The translations under genes were made by a program, and so were the position numbers. From JACKBJ01 sp964549495 (GTDB lineage: Bacteria; Chloroflexota; Anaerolineae; Epilineales; Epilineaceae), in NCBI GenBank assembly GCA_964549495.1, contig CAZJWJ010000151.1:1-6353 (forward strand): a stretch of 6,353 bases of DNA, in the 5' to 3' direction. A model generated the notes under the pieces. It made no database searches. It was not told the DNA's origin and worked only from the letters and a program-made list of their open reading frames with translations. Positions 1 to 5,732 of the stretch are shown here, piece after piece. How positions within the stretch are numbered: position 1 is the stretch's first letter; every line of letters starts with the position of its first letter.

Positions 1-264
<264 letters not shown>

Positions 265-265
<1 letters not shown>

Positions 266-684
266 CAGCGGGACTCCTGGCCTTCGGAGAGGTACCTCTC
301 CATACTCCGGGCGATGGTCGGGAACTGCTCGAGGACGCGGCGATCCTCGGTCACGAGGGGCAGGCCGAGGTCCACGGCCAGCGCCACGTACTCGCAATCG
401 TAGGCGCTGCAGCTGGATCGAGCGACCAGCTCCAGCACCTGTGGCGTCGGAATGCGATATTCATGCCGGCCGAGACGTCGCTCGGCCGACGCCGCGAGCG
501 CGAGTGCCTGGCTCAGGTCGATTCGCTGGCGCCGAAAGTAGATGGCCAGGACGTTGTTGAACTCGCTGCGCCAAAGACCGGGAGCACACCACTCCGGCTC
601 GCGCGCCATCAGTTGTTGCGCCAGCGGGGTCTTGTCACCCTCGAGATGAAGGTAGGCCAGGATGTTCGCGTCGACGACGATCAC
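265..684 (-). CDS. vapC: PIN-domain ribonuclease toxin, VapC family (module 1)
   Basis: This 139-residue protein has the usual VapC length. It shows the four acidic positions of the PIN-domain metal site: D5 in the opening strand (VVDANILAYL), E41 (WRSEFNNVL), D96 (SAYDCEYVALA) and D114 (LVTEDRRV). VapC toxins are Mg2+-dependent endoribonucleases that cleave tRNA or rRNA and halt translation when not bound by antitoxin. Substrate specificity cannot be read from the sequence. The start is a GTG (684-682) directly abutting the TAG of the antitoxin gene, with a modest AAGG about 10 nt upstream. This suggests the toxin is translated by ribosomes finishing the antitoxin. The stop overlaps the start of the downstream MoxR ATPase gene. 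All catalytic residues are present, so the toxin appears intact. Confidence 0.93.
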
Positions 685-924
685 CTAGTTGCGCCCTTCT
701 TCGATCATGAAGTCGAGATCGTCCTGAGTCAGGTAGCCACCGACCCGCTCCCGCAGCATCTTGATCTCTTGCAGCTCGCGCTCCGGATCGATCTGCTCGG
801 CAGCCAGGACCGACTCGAGACAGGCGATGACCTCCGCGTTCAGGCTGCGCCGATGCCGCTCGGCGCGCTCCTTGAGCTGTTGGTGCAGCTCGGGCGGGAT
901 GTCCTTGATGGTGATGCTAGCCAT
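685..924 (-). CDS. vapB: Ribbon-helix-helix antitoxin, FitA/VapB-like (module 1)
   Basis: This 79-residue protein opens with the short strand SITIKDIPPELHQQLKERA, then a helix-turn-helix stretch ending in RSLNAEVIACLESVLAA. That is the ribbon-helix-helix (Arc/MetJ-like) fold of FitA-type antitoxins. The residues from about 45 to 79 are charged and probably flexible, the part expected to wrap around the PIN toxin and block its active site. In this family the N-terminal dimer binds operator DNA and represses its own operon, with the toxin as co-repressor. ATG at 924-922 is chosen because a strong AAGGAG (936-931) lies 6 nt upstream. The upstream region holds repeats suited to autoregulation (1019-1040 and 983-996). 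The toxin gene follows with no gap. Confidence 0.92.
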   Translation of the reverse strand: MASITIKDIPPELHQQLKERAERHRRSLNAEVIACLESVLAAEQIDPERELQEIKMLRERVGGYLTQDDLDFMIEEGRN

Positions 925-930
925 TTCGTT

Positions 931-936
931 CTCCTT
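931..936 (-). promoter_or_regulatory. Ribosome binding site of the module 1 antitoxin
   Basis: On the minus strand the sequence reads AAGGAG, then six bases, then ATG. It fixes the antitoxin start at 924. It is clearly stronger than the signal ahead of the toxin GTG, consistent with antitoxin being made in excess of toxin. Confidence 0.8.
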
Positions 937-939
937 CGC

Positions 940-964
940 GATTCGATGCGCTAGACCGCGAATC
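940..964 (-). promoter_or_regulatory. Possible leader hairpin next to the antitoxin ribosome binding site
   Basis: GATTCG (940-945) and CGAATC (959-964) form a perfect 6-bp inverted repeat around a 13-nt loop. In the leftward transcript this hairpin would end 3 nt before the AAGGAG. It could affect ribosome access, or it may be chance in GC-rich DNA. No U-tract follows it, so it is not an intrinsic terminator. Confidence 0.3.
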
Positions 965-982
965 TGGTGTTGGCTCGGAACG

Positions 983-996
983 CGCGATGCATCGCG
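983..996. repeat. 14-bp perfect palindrome in the module 1 leader
   Basis: CGCGATGCATCGCG is a perfect palindrome with no spacer. It lies between the antitoxin start at 924 and the tandem repeat at 1019-1040. The size and symmetry fit a binding site for a dimeric regulator, possibly the encoded ribbon-helix-helix antitoxin. The palindrome is seen directly; the regulator is inferred. Confidence 0.5.
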
Positions 997-1018
997 AACT
1001 CGCGCGGAAGCTATCGTG

Positions 1019-1040
1019 TCACAACCATATCACAACCATA
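1019..1040. repeat. Perfect tandem repeat of an 11-bp unit, candidate antitoxin operator
   Basis: TCACAACCATA occurs twice without a gap or mismatch (1019-1029 and 1030-1040). On the minus strand the unit reads TATGGTTGTGA. An 11-bp period is close to one helical turn, so two protein dimers would sit on the same face of the DNA. Ribbon-helix-helix repressors commonly bind short tandem sites with about this spacing. The AT-rich repeat stands out from its GC-rich surroundings and overlaps the best leftward -10 candidate, as expected of an autorepressed promoter. Confidence 0.6.
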
Positions 1041-1053
1041 ATGCAACTGAGAA
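1024..1053 (-). promoter_or_regulatory. Candidate sigma70-type promoter for the module 1 operon
   Basis: Leftward, TTCTCA (1053-1048, 4 of 6 to TTGACA) is followed after 18 bp by TATGGT (1029-1024, 4 of 6 to TATAAT). A TG one base upstream of the -10 gives an extended -10 (TGATATGGT). Transcription would start near 1017, giving a leader of about 90 nt that carries the palindrome and hairpin. The boxes are imperfect, so this is only the best of several options. Confidence 0.35.
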
Positions 1054-1108
1054 TCGAGGCCATGTGCGCGCCCTGCGCCTGGAGACCATCGCGAGCCCTG
1101 CAAGCCAA

Positions 1109-1117
1109 TGCTACAAT
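1109..1117 (+). promoter_or_regulatory. Extended -10 box for the methyltransferase gene
   Basis: TGCTACAAT matches the extended -10 pattern TGnTATAAT at all but one base. No convincing -35 is seen 17 bp upstream, which is common with extended -10 promoters. Transcription would begin near 1124, about 32 nt before the ATG at 1156 and after the alternative ATG at 1108, so it supports the shorter protein. A weaker CATAAT at 1037-1042 is another candidate. Confidence 0.45.
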
Positions 1118-1155
1118 CGCCGACTCCTGACCGTCCCAGCCTGCGAGGCGCAGCC

Positions 1156-1911
1156 ATGCGACAACCGTCGAAGGATCGTGACGACGTCGGACTGATCGAC
1201 CTGGACCGCTTGCCCGGCGTGCATCCATCCCCCAACATCCAGGGCGACCCGGAAGTCTACGAGATCGAGAACCGGGCCTTGGATCCGGAGGGCTGGCTCT
1301 GGCGTGCGATGCGGCGGATCACCAGCTGGCAGGGCCGGACGGTGCTCGACCTGGGCGCCGGCACCGGTTACTACCTGCCCTATCTCTGCCGGGCGGCCGG
1401 CCATGTCATCGCGGTCGAGCCCCACGGACCCTCGCGGCTTCGCATCGCCCGCCGCATCGCCGACGAAGGCTTGGTCAAGGCGAGCCTACTGGCCGGCTCG
1501 GCCGAGGCCATCCCCCTGCCGGATGCCAGCGTCGACGTCTGCCACTCGCGCTTTGCCTACTTCCCCGGTGGCGGCGAGCGCTGCCTGCCCGGGCTGCGCG
1601 AGCTGGAGCGCGTGATGCGCCCCGGCGGCACGGCCTTCATCATCGACAACCACCTGGCCCGCGGCACCTTCGCGCGCTGGATCTACCTGGCCTACGAGAG
1701 CTACCGGCTCGATCAGGCCAGCGTCGAGGGATTCTGGCGCGAGCAGGGCTTCGACATGGTCGAGGTGCCCAGCGAGTGGCGCTTCGAGCGCCGCGAGGAC
1801 CTGGAGGCGGTGGTGCGGCTGGAGTTCGGCGAGGCGGCCGATCGGCTGCTGGCCGAACACGAGGGTCTGGCGGTCGACTACCACTACTGCCTGTACTGGA
1901 AGCGCTATTGA
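1156..1911 (+). CDS. Class I SAM-dependent methyltransferase (Methyltransf_11 type)
   Basis: The 251-residue protein has the Rossmann-type SAM-binding signature. Motif I, VLDLGAGTGYYLPYL, is at about 63-77. An acidic residue, E88, ends the second strand (VIAVEPHG) and is expected to hold the SAM ribose. Then come AEAIPLPDASVDVCHSRFAYF at about 117-136 and ERVMRPGGTAFIID at about 151-164. The C-terminal part (WREQGFDMVEVPSEWRFERRE and a final HYCLYWKR) resembles the accessory region of small-molecule methyltransferases. The substrate cannot be assigned. ATG 1156 is chosen over the in-frame ATG at 1108 because GAGG (1145-1148) lies 7 nt upstream, the added 16 residues look like untranslated leader, and the extended -10 at 1109-1117 falls inside that extension. 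The gene stands alone and converges on purL, with 34 bp between stop codons and no evident terminator hairpin. Confidence 0.88.
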   Translation: MRQPSKDRDDVGLIDLDRLPGVHPSPNIQGDPEVYEIENRALDPEGWLWRAMRRITSWQGRTVLDLGAGTGYYLPYLCRAAGHVIAVEPHGPSRLRIARRIADEGLVKASLLAGSAEAIPLPDASVDVCHSRFAYFPGGGERCLPGLRELERVMRPGGTAFIIDNHLARGTFARWIYLAYESYRLDQASVEGFWREQGFDMVEVPSEWRFERREDLEAVVRLEFGEAADRLLAEHEGLAVDYHYCLYWKRY

Positions 1912-1945
1912 TCGCGCGGTCGAAACCATGCGACGAAGGACGGGC

Positions 1946-4792
1946 CTAGTGGAAGACCTCGCGCATCGGGGCTTCCCAAGCGGCTTGAAGATCCGAGAGC
2001 GGGAGCTCGAAGCGGATCTTGCTGCCTTGGTGGCCGCGCAGAACCTGGTCCTCGAGGGTCCAGCCGATCTCGAGCCAGGGCAAGCCGTCGAAGCGCTCGC
2101 CGGGTCGGGCGTCCTCGGTCAGCTCGATCAGGAAGACACCGGCCGTCTCGTTGAAGAGCGCCAGGTCGGGCCGCGCGCCCAGGCGGTCCAGGTCGATCTC
2201 GGCGCCCAGGTCGCCCCCGAAGCCCATCTCGGCCAGCGCGGTGAGCAGACCGCCTTCGCTGATATCGTGGCAGGCCGCGACCTCGCCGGCGACGATGGCG
2301 GCGTGGACCGCGTCGAGCGTGCGCGGCAGGATGTCGAGGTCGACGGCCGGCGGCAGGTGTCCGCGCATGCCCTGCGTCTCCAAGTAGATCGAACCACCCA
2401 TGCCGGCACCCTCGCTCGCTAGATCCCGCGCGCCGACCAGCACCAGGCGGCTGCCGGCCCGCTTGAAGTCCGAGGACACGGTTTGGGCGACGTCCGGGAT
2501 GCGGCCGAAGACCGAGACGCAGAGCACCGGCGGGATCTTGAGCAGGCTGCCGTCGGGAAAACGGTAGGTGCTGGATAGCGAGTCCTTGCCCGAGATGAAG
2601 GGCCGCTCGAGCGCGTGCATCACGTCCACACAGGCCTCGACCGCCCGGTCCAATTCGCCCAGCGAGGGCGCATCGGGCTTGGGCCAGATGAAGTTGTCGA
2701 TCAGGCCGATCTCGCGCGGGTTGCCGCCCACCGCCACCAGGTTGCTCAGCGCCTCGGCCGCGGCCCAGAGGGCGCCGCGGTAGGCGTCGTAGGTGGCCAG
2801 GACGGGGTTCAGGCCGTGGGCCACCACCAGGCCGTAGGGCTTGCCGAGCAGGGGCGTGAGCACCGCCGCGTCGCTGGGCGCGTCCTCCTCCTGGCCGCCG
2901 AAGGGCAGGAGGGCGTTGGTTCCCTGGACCGTGTGATCGTACTGCCGGACGATGGGTTCCTTGGAGGCCACGTTGGGATGGGCCAGGACCTGCCCGGCGA
3001 CGTCCATCCAGCCTGCTTGATCTTCCGGGGGCTCGGGCAAATCGACCGGGCCCGGGTTGGTCGCGTAGCGCCCCTCGAGGGTGCGCTCCGGGTAGCCCTG
3101 GTGCAGGAAGTGCATGTCCAGATCGCCGACCAACTCGCCTTGGTAGCGCACCCGCAGCCGGCTCGTCGGCTCGAAGACGCCCAGGTCGGTCACTTCGACG
3201 TTGTAGATCCGGCAGATGGCCTCGACCCGCGGGAGGTCGGCCGGCGCCACCGCCATCACCATGCGCTCTTGCGACTCGGAGACGAAGATCTCCCAGGGCG
3301 CCAAGCCGGAGTACTTGAGCGGCGCGCGCTCCAGCTCGACCGTGGCCCCGATCTCCTCGCCCATCTCCCCCACGGCCGAGCTGAAGCCGCCGGCCCCGCA
3401 GTCGGTGATGGCCTGGATCAGCCCCTCGTCGCGGCAGGCCAGGACCGCGTCGAGCACGCGCTTCTCCTCGACCGCGTTGCCGATCTGCACCGCCTGGCTG
3501 TTGACCGAGATGGTCTCCGAGGTCATCTCGGCCGAGCTGAAGGTGGCGCCGTGGATGCCGTCGCGGCCGGTCCGGCCGCCCAGGGCCAGGATGCGGTCGC
3601 CCGGCCGCGGCTCGCCCTTGGGCGCGCGCTCCTCGGGCAACAGGCCGTAGGCGCCGACGATGACGGTGGGCTTGGCCCGGAAATCCGGGTGGAAGTGCAC
3701 CGAGCCGTTGTTGGTCGGGATGCCCATGCGGTTGCCGTAGTCGCGCACGCCGGCCACCACCCGCCGCAGCAGGTAGTCCGGAGGCAGGCAGCCGGGCGGA
3801 ACCTGGCTGGCCGGCAGGTCGGGCGGCGCGAAGCAGAACATGTCGGTCGAGGCGACGACGGCCGCGCCCTGCCCGGTGCCCAGGATGTCGCGGAAGACCC
3901 CACCCGAGCCGGTCATCGCCCCGCCGTAGGGCTCGATGGCCGAGGGGCTGTTGTGGGTCTCGACCTTGCCACAGACGGCCCAGCCATCGTAGAAGGAGAT
4001 GACGCCCGAGTTGTCGACGAAGGCCGAGACGACCAAGTCGTCGTAGCGTTCGGCGGTCTCCTTGAGCCGGCGCATCATCGAGGGCTTGTCCACCCCGTCG
4101 ATGCGCAGTCGGCTCTTGAAGGTCTTGTGGACGCAATGCTCGCTCCAGGTCTGGGCCAGCACCTCCAGCTCCAGGTCGGTCGGATCGCGCCCCATCTCCT
4201 CGAAGTAGTCCTGGATGGCGCGCATCTCCTCCAGGTCCAGGTAGAGGCCCTGGCTGGCCAGGTCCATCAGCGCGTCGGCGTCCATGCCGCGGATGGCGAT
4301 GCGCTCGGTGGCCCCCGGCTGGCCCTCGATGATCAGGGTCTCCGGCGCCTGCTCGACCAAGCGCTCGATGGTCGGGTTGACCAAGAGCCGGGCCAGCACC
4401 TGCTCCACCGCTTCCTCGCCGACGCTGCCGTAGAAGGCGTATTCCCGGCTGGAGTCCGCGGCTCGCAGGCCGATGTCCAGATCGGCCGCCGCCTTGAGGA
4501 TCGATGCCGCCTCGGGGTTCATCACGCCCGGCAGGTAGGCCACCTCGACCACGCGATCGGCATGCTCGACCAGGGGCGCGTCCAGGCTCCAGCGCTGCTC
4601 GACCTCCTCGACCAAGACCGCCCGCGCCAGCCGCTCGGCCTCCTCGGACGTCACGCCCTCCAGTCGATAGACCTTGACGGTGCGGATGCGCTCGATGCCG
4701 GCCAGCCCCAGCGTGCGCCGGATCTCCTCCAGGAGGTCCTGGCCGGCCGGATCGCTGTCGTCCTTGGTGGTCACGCGGATGGTGTGGATCAT
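1946..4792 (-). CDS. purL: Phosphoribosylformylglycinamidine synthase, PurS-like N-terminus fused to PurL
   Basis: This cytosolic enzyme makes FGAM from FGAR, ATP and ammonia, the fourth step of purine synthesis. The product is 948 residues. Residues 1-70 (MIHTIRVTTK...) are PurS-like, and about 79-150 (VVEVAYLPGV...) look like a second PurS-like repeat. The PurL body follows: WSEHC at 216-220 with the catalytic-type His219, KVETHNSPSAIEPYGGA from 276, DCGAGGFSSAVGEMGEE from 464, GKDSLSSTY from 735 and CHDISEGGLLTALAEMG from 841. The protein ends after a normal PurL C-terminus, with no glutamine amidotransferase domain, so a separate PurQ must supply ammonia. Classical stand-alone PurL is about 720-740 residues; the extra length is the fused N-terminus. 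ATG 4792 starts exactly at the PurS-like domain, although its GAGG is only 2 nt away. A TTG start at 4861 would add 23 proline-rich residues and overlap the likely promoter. Confidence 0.96.
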   Translation of the reverse strand: MIHTIRVTTKDDSDPAGQDLLEEIRRTLGLAGIERIRTVKVYRLEGVTSEEAERLARAVLVEEVEQRWSLDAPLVEHADRVVEVAYLPGVMNPEAASILKAAADLDIGLRAADSSREYAFYGSVGEEAVEQVLARLLVNPTIERLVEQAPETLIIEGQPGATERIAIRGMDADALMDLASQGLYLDLEEMRAIQDYFEEMGRDPTDLELEVLAQTWSEHCVHKTFKSRLRIDGVDKPSMMRRLKETAERYDDLVVSAFVDNSGVISFYDGWAVCGKVETHNSPSAIEPYGGAMTGSGGVFRDILGTGQGAAVVASTDMFCFAPPDLPASQVPPGCLPPDYLLRRVVAGVRDYGNRMGIPTNNGSVHFHPDFRAKPTVIVGAYGLLPEERAPKGEPRPGDRILALGGRTGRDGIHGATFSSAEMTSETISVNSQAVQIGNAVEEKRVLDAVLACRDEGLIQAITDCGAGGFSSAVGEMGEEIGATVELERAPLKYSGLAPWEIFVSESQERMVMAVAPADLPRVEAICRIYNVEVTDLGVFEPTSRLRVRYQGELVGDLDMHFLHQGYPERTLEGRYATNPGPVDLPEPPEDQAGWMDVAGQVLAHPNVASKEPIVRQYDHTVQGTNALLPFGGQEEDAPSDAAVLTPLLGKPYGLVVAHGLNPVLATYDAYRGALWAAAEALSNLVAVGGNPREIGLIDNFIWPKPDAPSLGELDRAVEACVDVMHALERPFISGKDSLSSTYRFPDGSLLKIPPVLCVSVFGRIPDVAQTVSSDFKRAGSRLVLVGARDLASEGAGMGGSIYLETQGMRGHLPPAVDLDILPRTLDAVHAAIVAGEVAACHDISEGGLLTALAEMGFGGDLGAEIDLDRLGARPDLALFNETAGVFLIELTEDARPGERFDGLPWLEIGWTLEDQVLRGHQGSKIRFELPLSDLQAAWEAPMREVFH

Positions 4793-4849
4793 GGCCTCGG
4801 GTCCGGGCTGGTGTGGGGTGGGGGTCACGGGGTCGATCGGGGCGGCGAT

Positions 4850-4878
4850 AGTATGGGCCAAGGGCGGCGCCTTGTCGA
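4850..4878 (-). promoter_or_regulatory. Candidate purL promoter
   Basis: Leftward, TCGACA (4878-4873, 5 of 6 to TTGACA) is followed after exactly 17 bp by CATACT (4855-4850, 4 of 6 to TATAAT). The start point would be near 4843, giving a leader of about 50 nt before ATG 4792 and excluding the TTG start at 4861. I see no purine riboswitch or PurR-like palindrome in this leader. Confidence 0.45.
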
Positions 4879-4933
4879 AGGCCGGCGGCGGCAGGTGCCG
4901 GCTGGCCGACGGCGAGATGGGAACACCTCATTT

Positions 4934-4961
4934 TTGTGGGATTATCGATTGTTGTGGGATT
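4934..4961. repeat. Direct repeat TTGTGGGATT upstream of vapB, candidate operator
   Basis: The 10-mer TTGTGGGATT occurs at 4934-4943 and again at 4952-4961, an exact match with 18-bp periodicity. It lies in an AT-rich island unlike the flanking GC-rich DNA. The second copy covers the -35 region of the predicted vapB promoter. AbrB-type antitoxins repress their own operons by binding repeats in this position, so this is a plausible operator, though no binding data are available. Confidence 0.5.
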
Positions 4962-4981
4962 TCTCATGATCATGGTACAAT
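4952..4981 (+). promoter_or_regulatory. vapB promoter with extended -10, predicting a leaderless transcript
   Basis: TGGTACAAT (4973-4981) matches the extended -10 pattern TGnTATAAT except at one base. A weak -35, TTGTGG (4952-4957), lies 18 bp upstream inside the second direct-repeat copy. The start of transcription would fall at about 4987-4989, on the vapB ATG at 4988. No Shine-Dalgarno sequence precedes that ATG, in agreement with a leaderless mRNA. Confidence 0.6.
4965..4974. repeat. CATGATCATG palindrome overlapping the vapB promoter
   Basis: This perfect 10-bp palindrome lies between the -35 and -10 boxes of vapB and shares its last two bases with the TG of the extended -10. GGATT (4957-4961) and AATCC (4979-4983) flank it as an approximate outer inverted repeat with spacers of 3 and 4 bases. 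A dimeric repressor bound here would block RNA polymerase. Confidence 0.45.
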
Positions 4982-4987
4982 CCAGAT

Positions 4988-5299
4988 ATGACCCACACCC
5001 AGCAAGCACCCCATTCTCGATACGCTGCGTCGAGTCGGCATTTTGACCTTCGCGTAGATGAACGAGGTCGTGTCGTCATTCCGGTCGAGGCGAGGAAGCA
5101 CCTCGGTCTCGGAGAGGATGATCGCATCATCCTGCGCCTGGAACCGAACGGAACGGTCACGCTATTCGGATTGCGCAAGCAGGTCCGAGAGTTGCAGGGC
5201 ATGTTTGCGGACCTCGATCCGGGCACGTCCTGGTCGGAGGAGTTGATCGAAGAGCGAAGGAAGGAGGCGCGGCGGGAAGCGGAAGAAGAGGACTCGTGA
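4988..5299 (+). CDS. vapB: AbrB/SpoVT-type antitoxin (module 2)
   Basis: The 103-residue protein contains a swapped-hairpin AbrB domain at about residues 18-62: FDLRVDERGRVVIPVEARKHLGLGEDDRIILRLEPNGTVTLFG. It includes the hallmark GRVVIPxxxRxxLGL. This domain dimerises and binds operator DNA. The highly charged tail, about 63-103, is rich in E, R and K (EERRKEARREAEEE) and is expected to bind and inhibit the PIN toxin. ATG 4988 is the only reasonable start, since no other in-frame ATG, GTG or TTG precedes the domain. It has no ribosome binding site and lies where transcription is predicted to begin. The gene overlaps the toxin gene by 4 bp (GTGA). Its wobble positions are visibly less G/C-biased than those of purL, which fits a mobile accessory origin. 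Confidence 0.92.
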   Translation: MTHTQQAPHSRYAASSRHFDLRVDERGRVVIPVEARKHLGLGEDDRIILRLEPNGTVTLFGLRKQVRELQGMFADLDPGTSWSEELIEERRKEARREAEEEDS

Positions 5300-5706
5300 G
5301 CCGCGGCCCCAGCTCCGTACTCGATGCTTCCGCGCTCCTCGCCTTGATCCGCGGCGAGCCCGGCGGGGATATGGTCGCCGAGCACCTTGTTGCAGGCTGC
5401 TGGGTCAGTACCGTCAACTGGGCTGAGGTGCTAGCGCGGGTGGCCCGGACCCTGGGCTCGGTCGATGCGGCGGAGCATCGACTCTGGTCCCAGCCATCCC
5501 TCCACGCCACCCTCTTCCTACACCCGTTCGACGAAACCTGTGCCCGTGAAGCTGCAAGGCTCTTGCCAACCACCAAGGCGCTGGGCTCTTCCCTGGCCGA
5601 TCGCGCTTGCCTCGCAGTCGGACGGATCACCGGCCTACCCGTCCTGACCTGCGATCGCGCCTGGTCCGAGATCGATCTGAATGTAGAGATCCGGCTGATC
5701 CGGTAG
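5296..5706 (+). CDS. vapC: PIN-domain ribonuclease toxin, VapC family (module 2)
   Basis: The 136-residue PIN protein has the acidic metal-binding residues D10 (SVLDASALLALI), E44 (NWAEVLARV), D102 (SLADRACLAVG) and D120 (VLTCDRAW). The block LADRACLAVGRITGLPVLTCDRAW is characteristic of VapC toxins paired with AbrB-type antitoxins. It is predicted to be a Mg2+-dependent endoribonuclease of unknown target. The start is GTG at 5296, in a GTGA overlap with the antitoxin stop, which indicates translational coupling. GAGG at 5288-5291 is close to the start (4 nt). The gene is intact. The following lipoprotein gene starts 26 nt after the stop on the same strand and could be read through. Confidence 0.93.
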   Translation: MSRGPSSVLDASALLALIRGEPGGDMVAEHLVAGCWVSTVNWAEVLARVARTLGSVDAAEHRLWSQPSLHATLFLHPFDETCAREAARLLPTTKALGSSLADRACLAVGRITGLPVLTCDRAWSEIDLNVEIRLIR

Positions 5707-5732
5707 CGTCGATCGATGGCGATGAAAGCAAG

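Noticed and set aside
463..954. A plus-strand open frame of 163 codons across the module 1 genes.
   Set aside because: It is antisense to clearly recognisable antitoxin and toxin genes and resembles no family.
1108..1155. A 16-residue N-terminal extension of the methyltransferase from ATG 1108.
   Set aside because: It has no ribosome binding site, contains a likely extended -10 box, and its residues do not look like protein-coding sequence. ATG 1156 has GAGG at a good distance.
4793..4861. A 23-residue longer PurL from a TTG at 4861.
   Set aside because: The added residues are proline-rich and precede the conserved PurS start. The likely promoter at 4850-4878 overlaps this start codon.
2615..4969. 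A 784-codon open frame on the plus strand antisense to purL.
   Set aside because: The product is rich in G, R, H, V and L without any recognisable motif or ribosome binding site. It is explained by stop-poor antisense of a GC-rich gene.
4793..4987. Purine riboswitch or PurR box upstream of purL.
   Set aside because: I looked for conserved purine-riboswitch core elements and a PurR-type palindrome, and saw neither in the leader.
1905..5009. A 1034-codon open frame on the minus strand across purL.
   Set aside because: It is in a different frame from purL, and its product is a low-complexity run of R, G, P and A with no domain. The true frame carries all FGAM synthase motifs, so this is a shadow of high GC.
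5709..5716. TCGATCGA palindrome after vapC as a terminator or operator.
   Set aside because: It is only 8 bp, has no U-tract and is common by chance in this sequence, so it does not support a feature.
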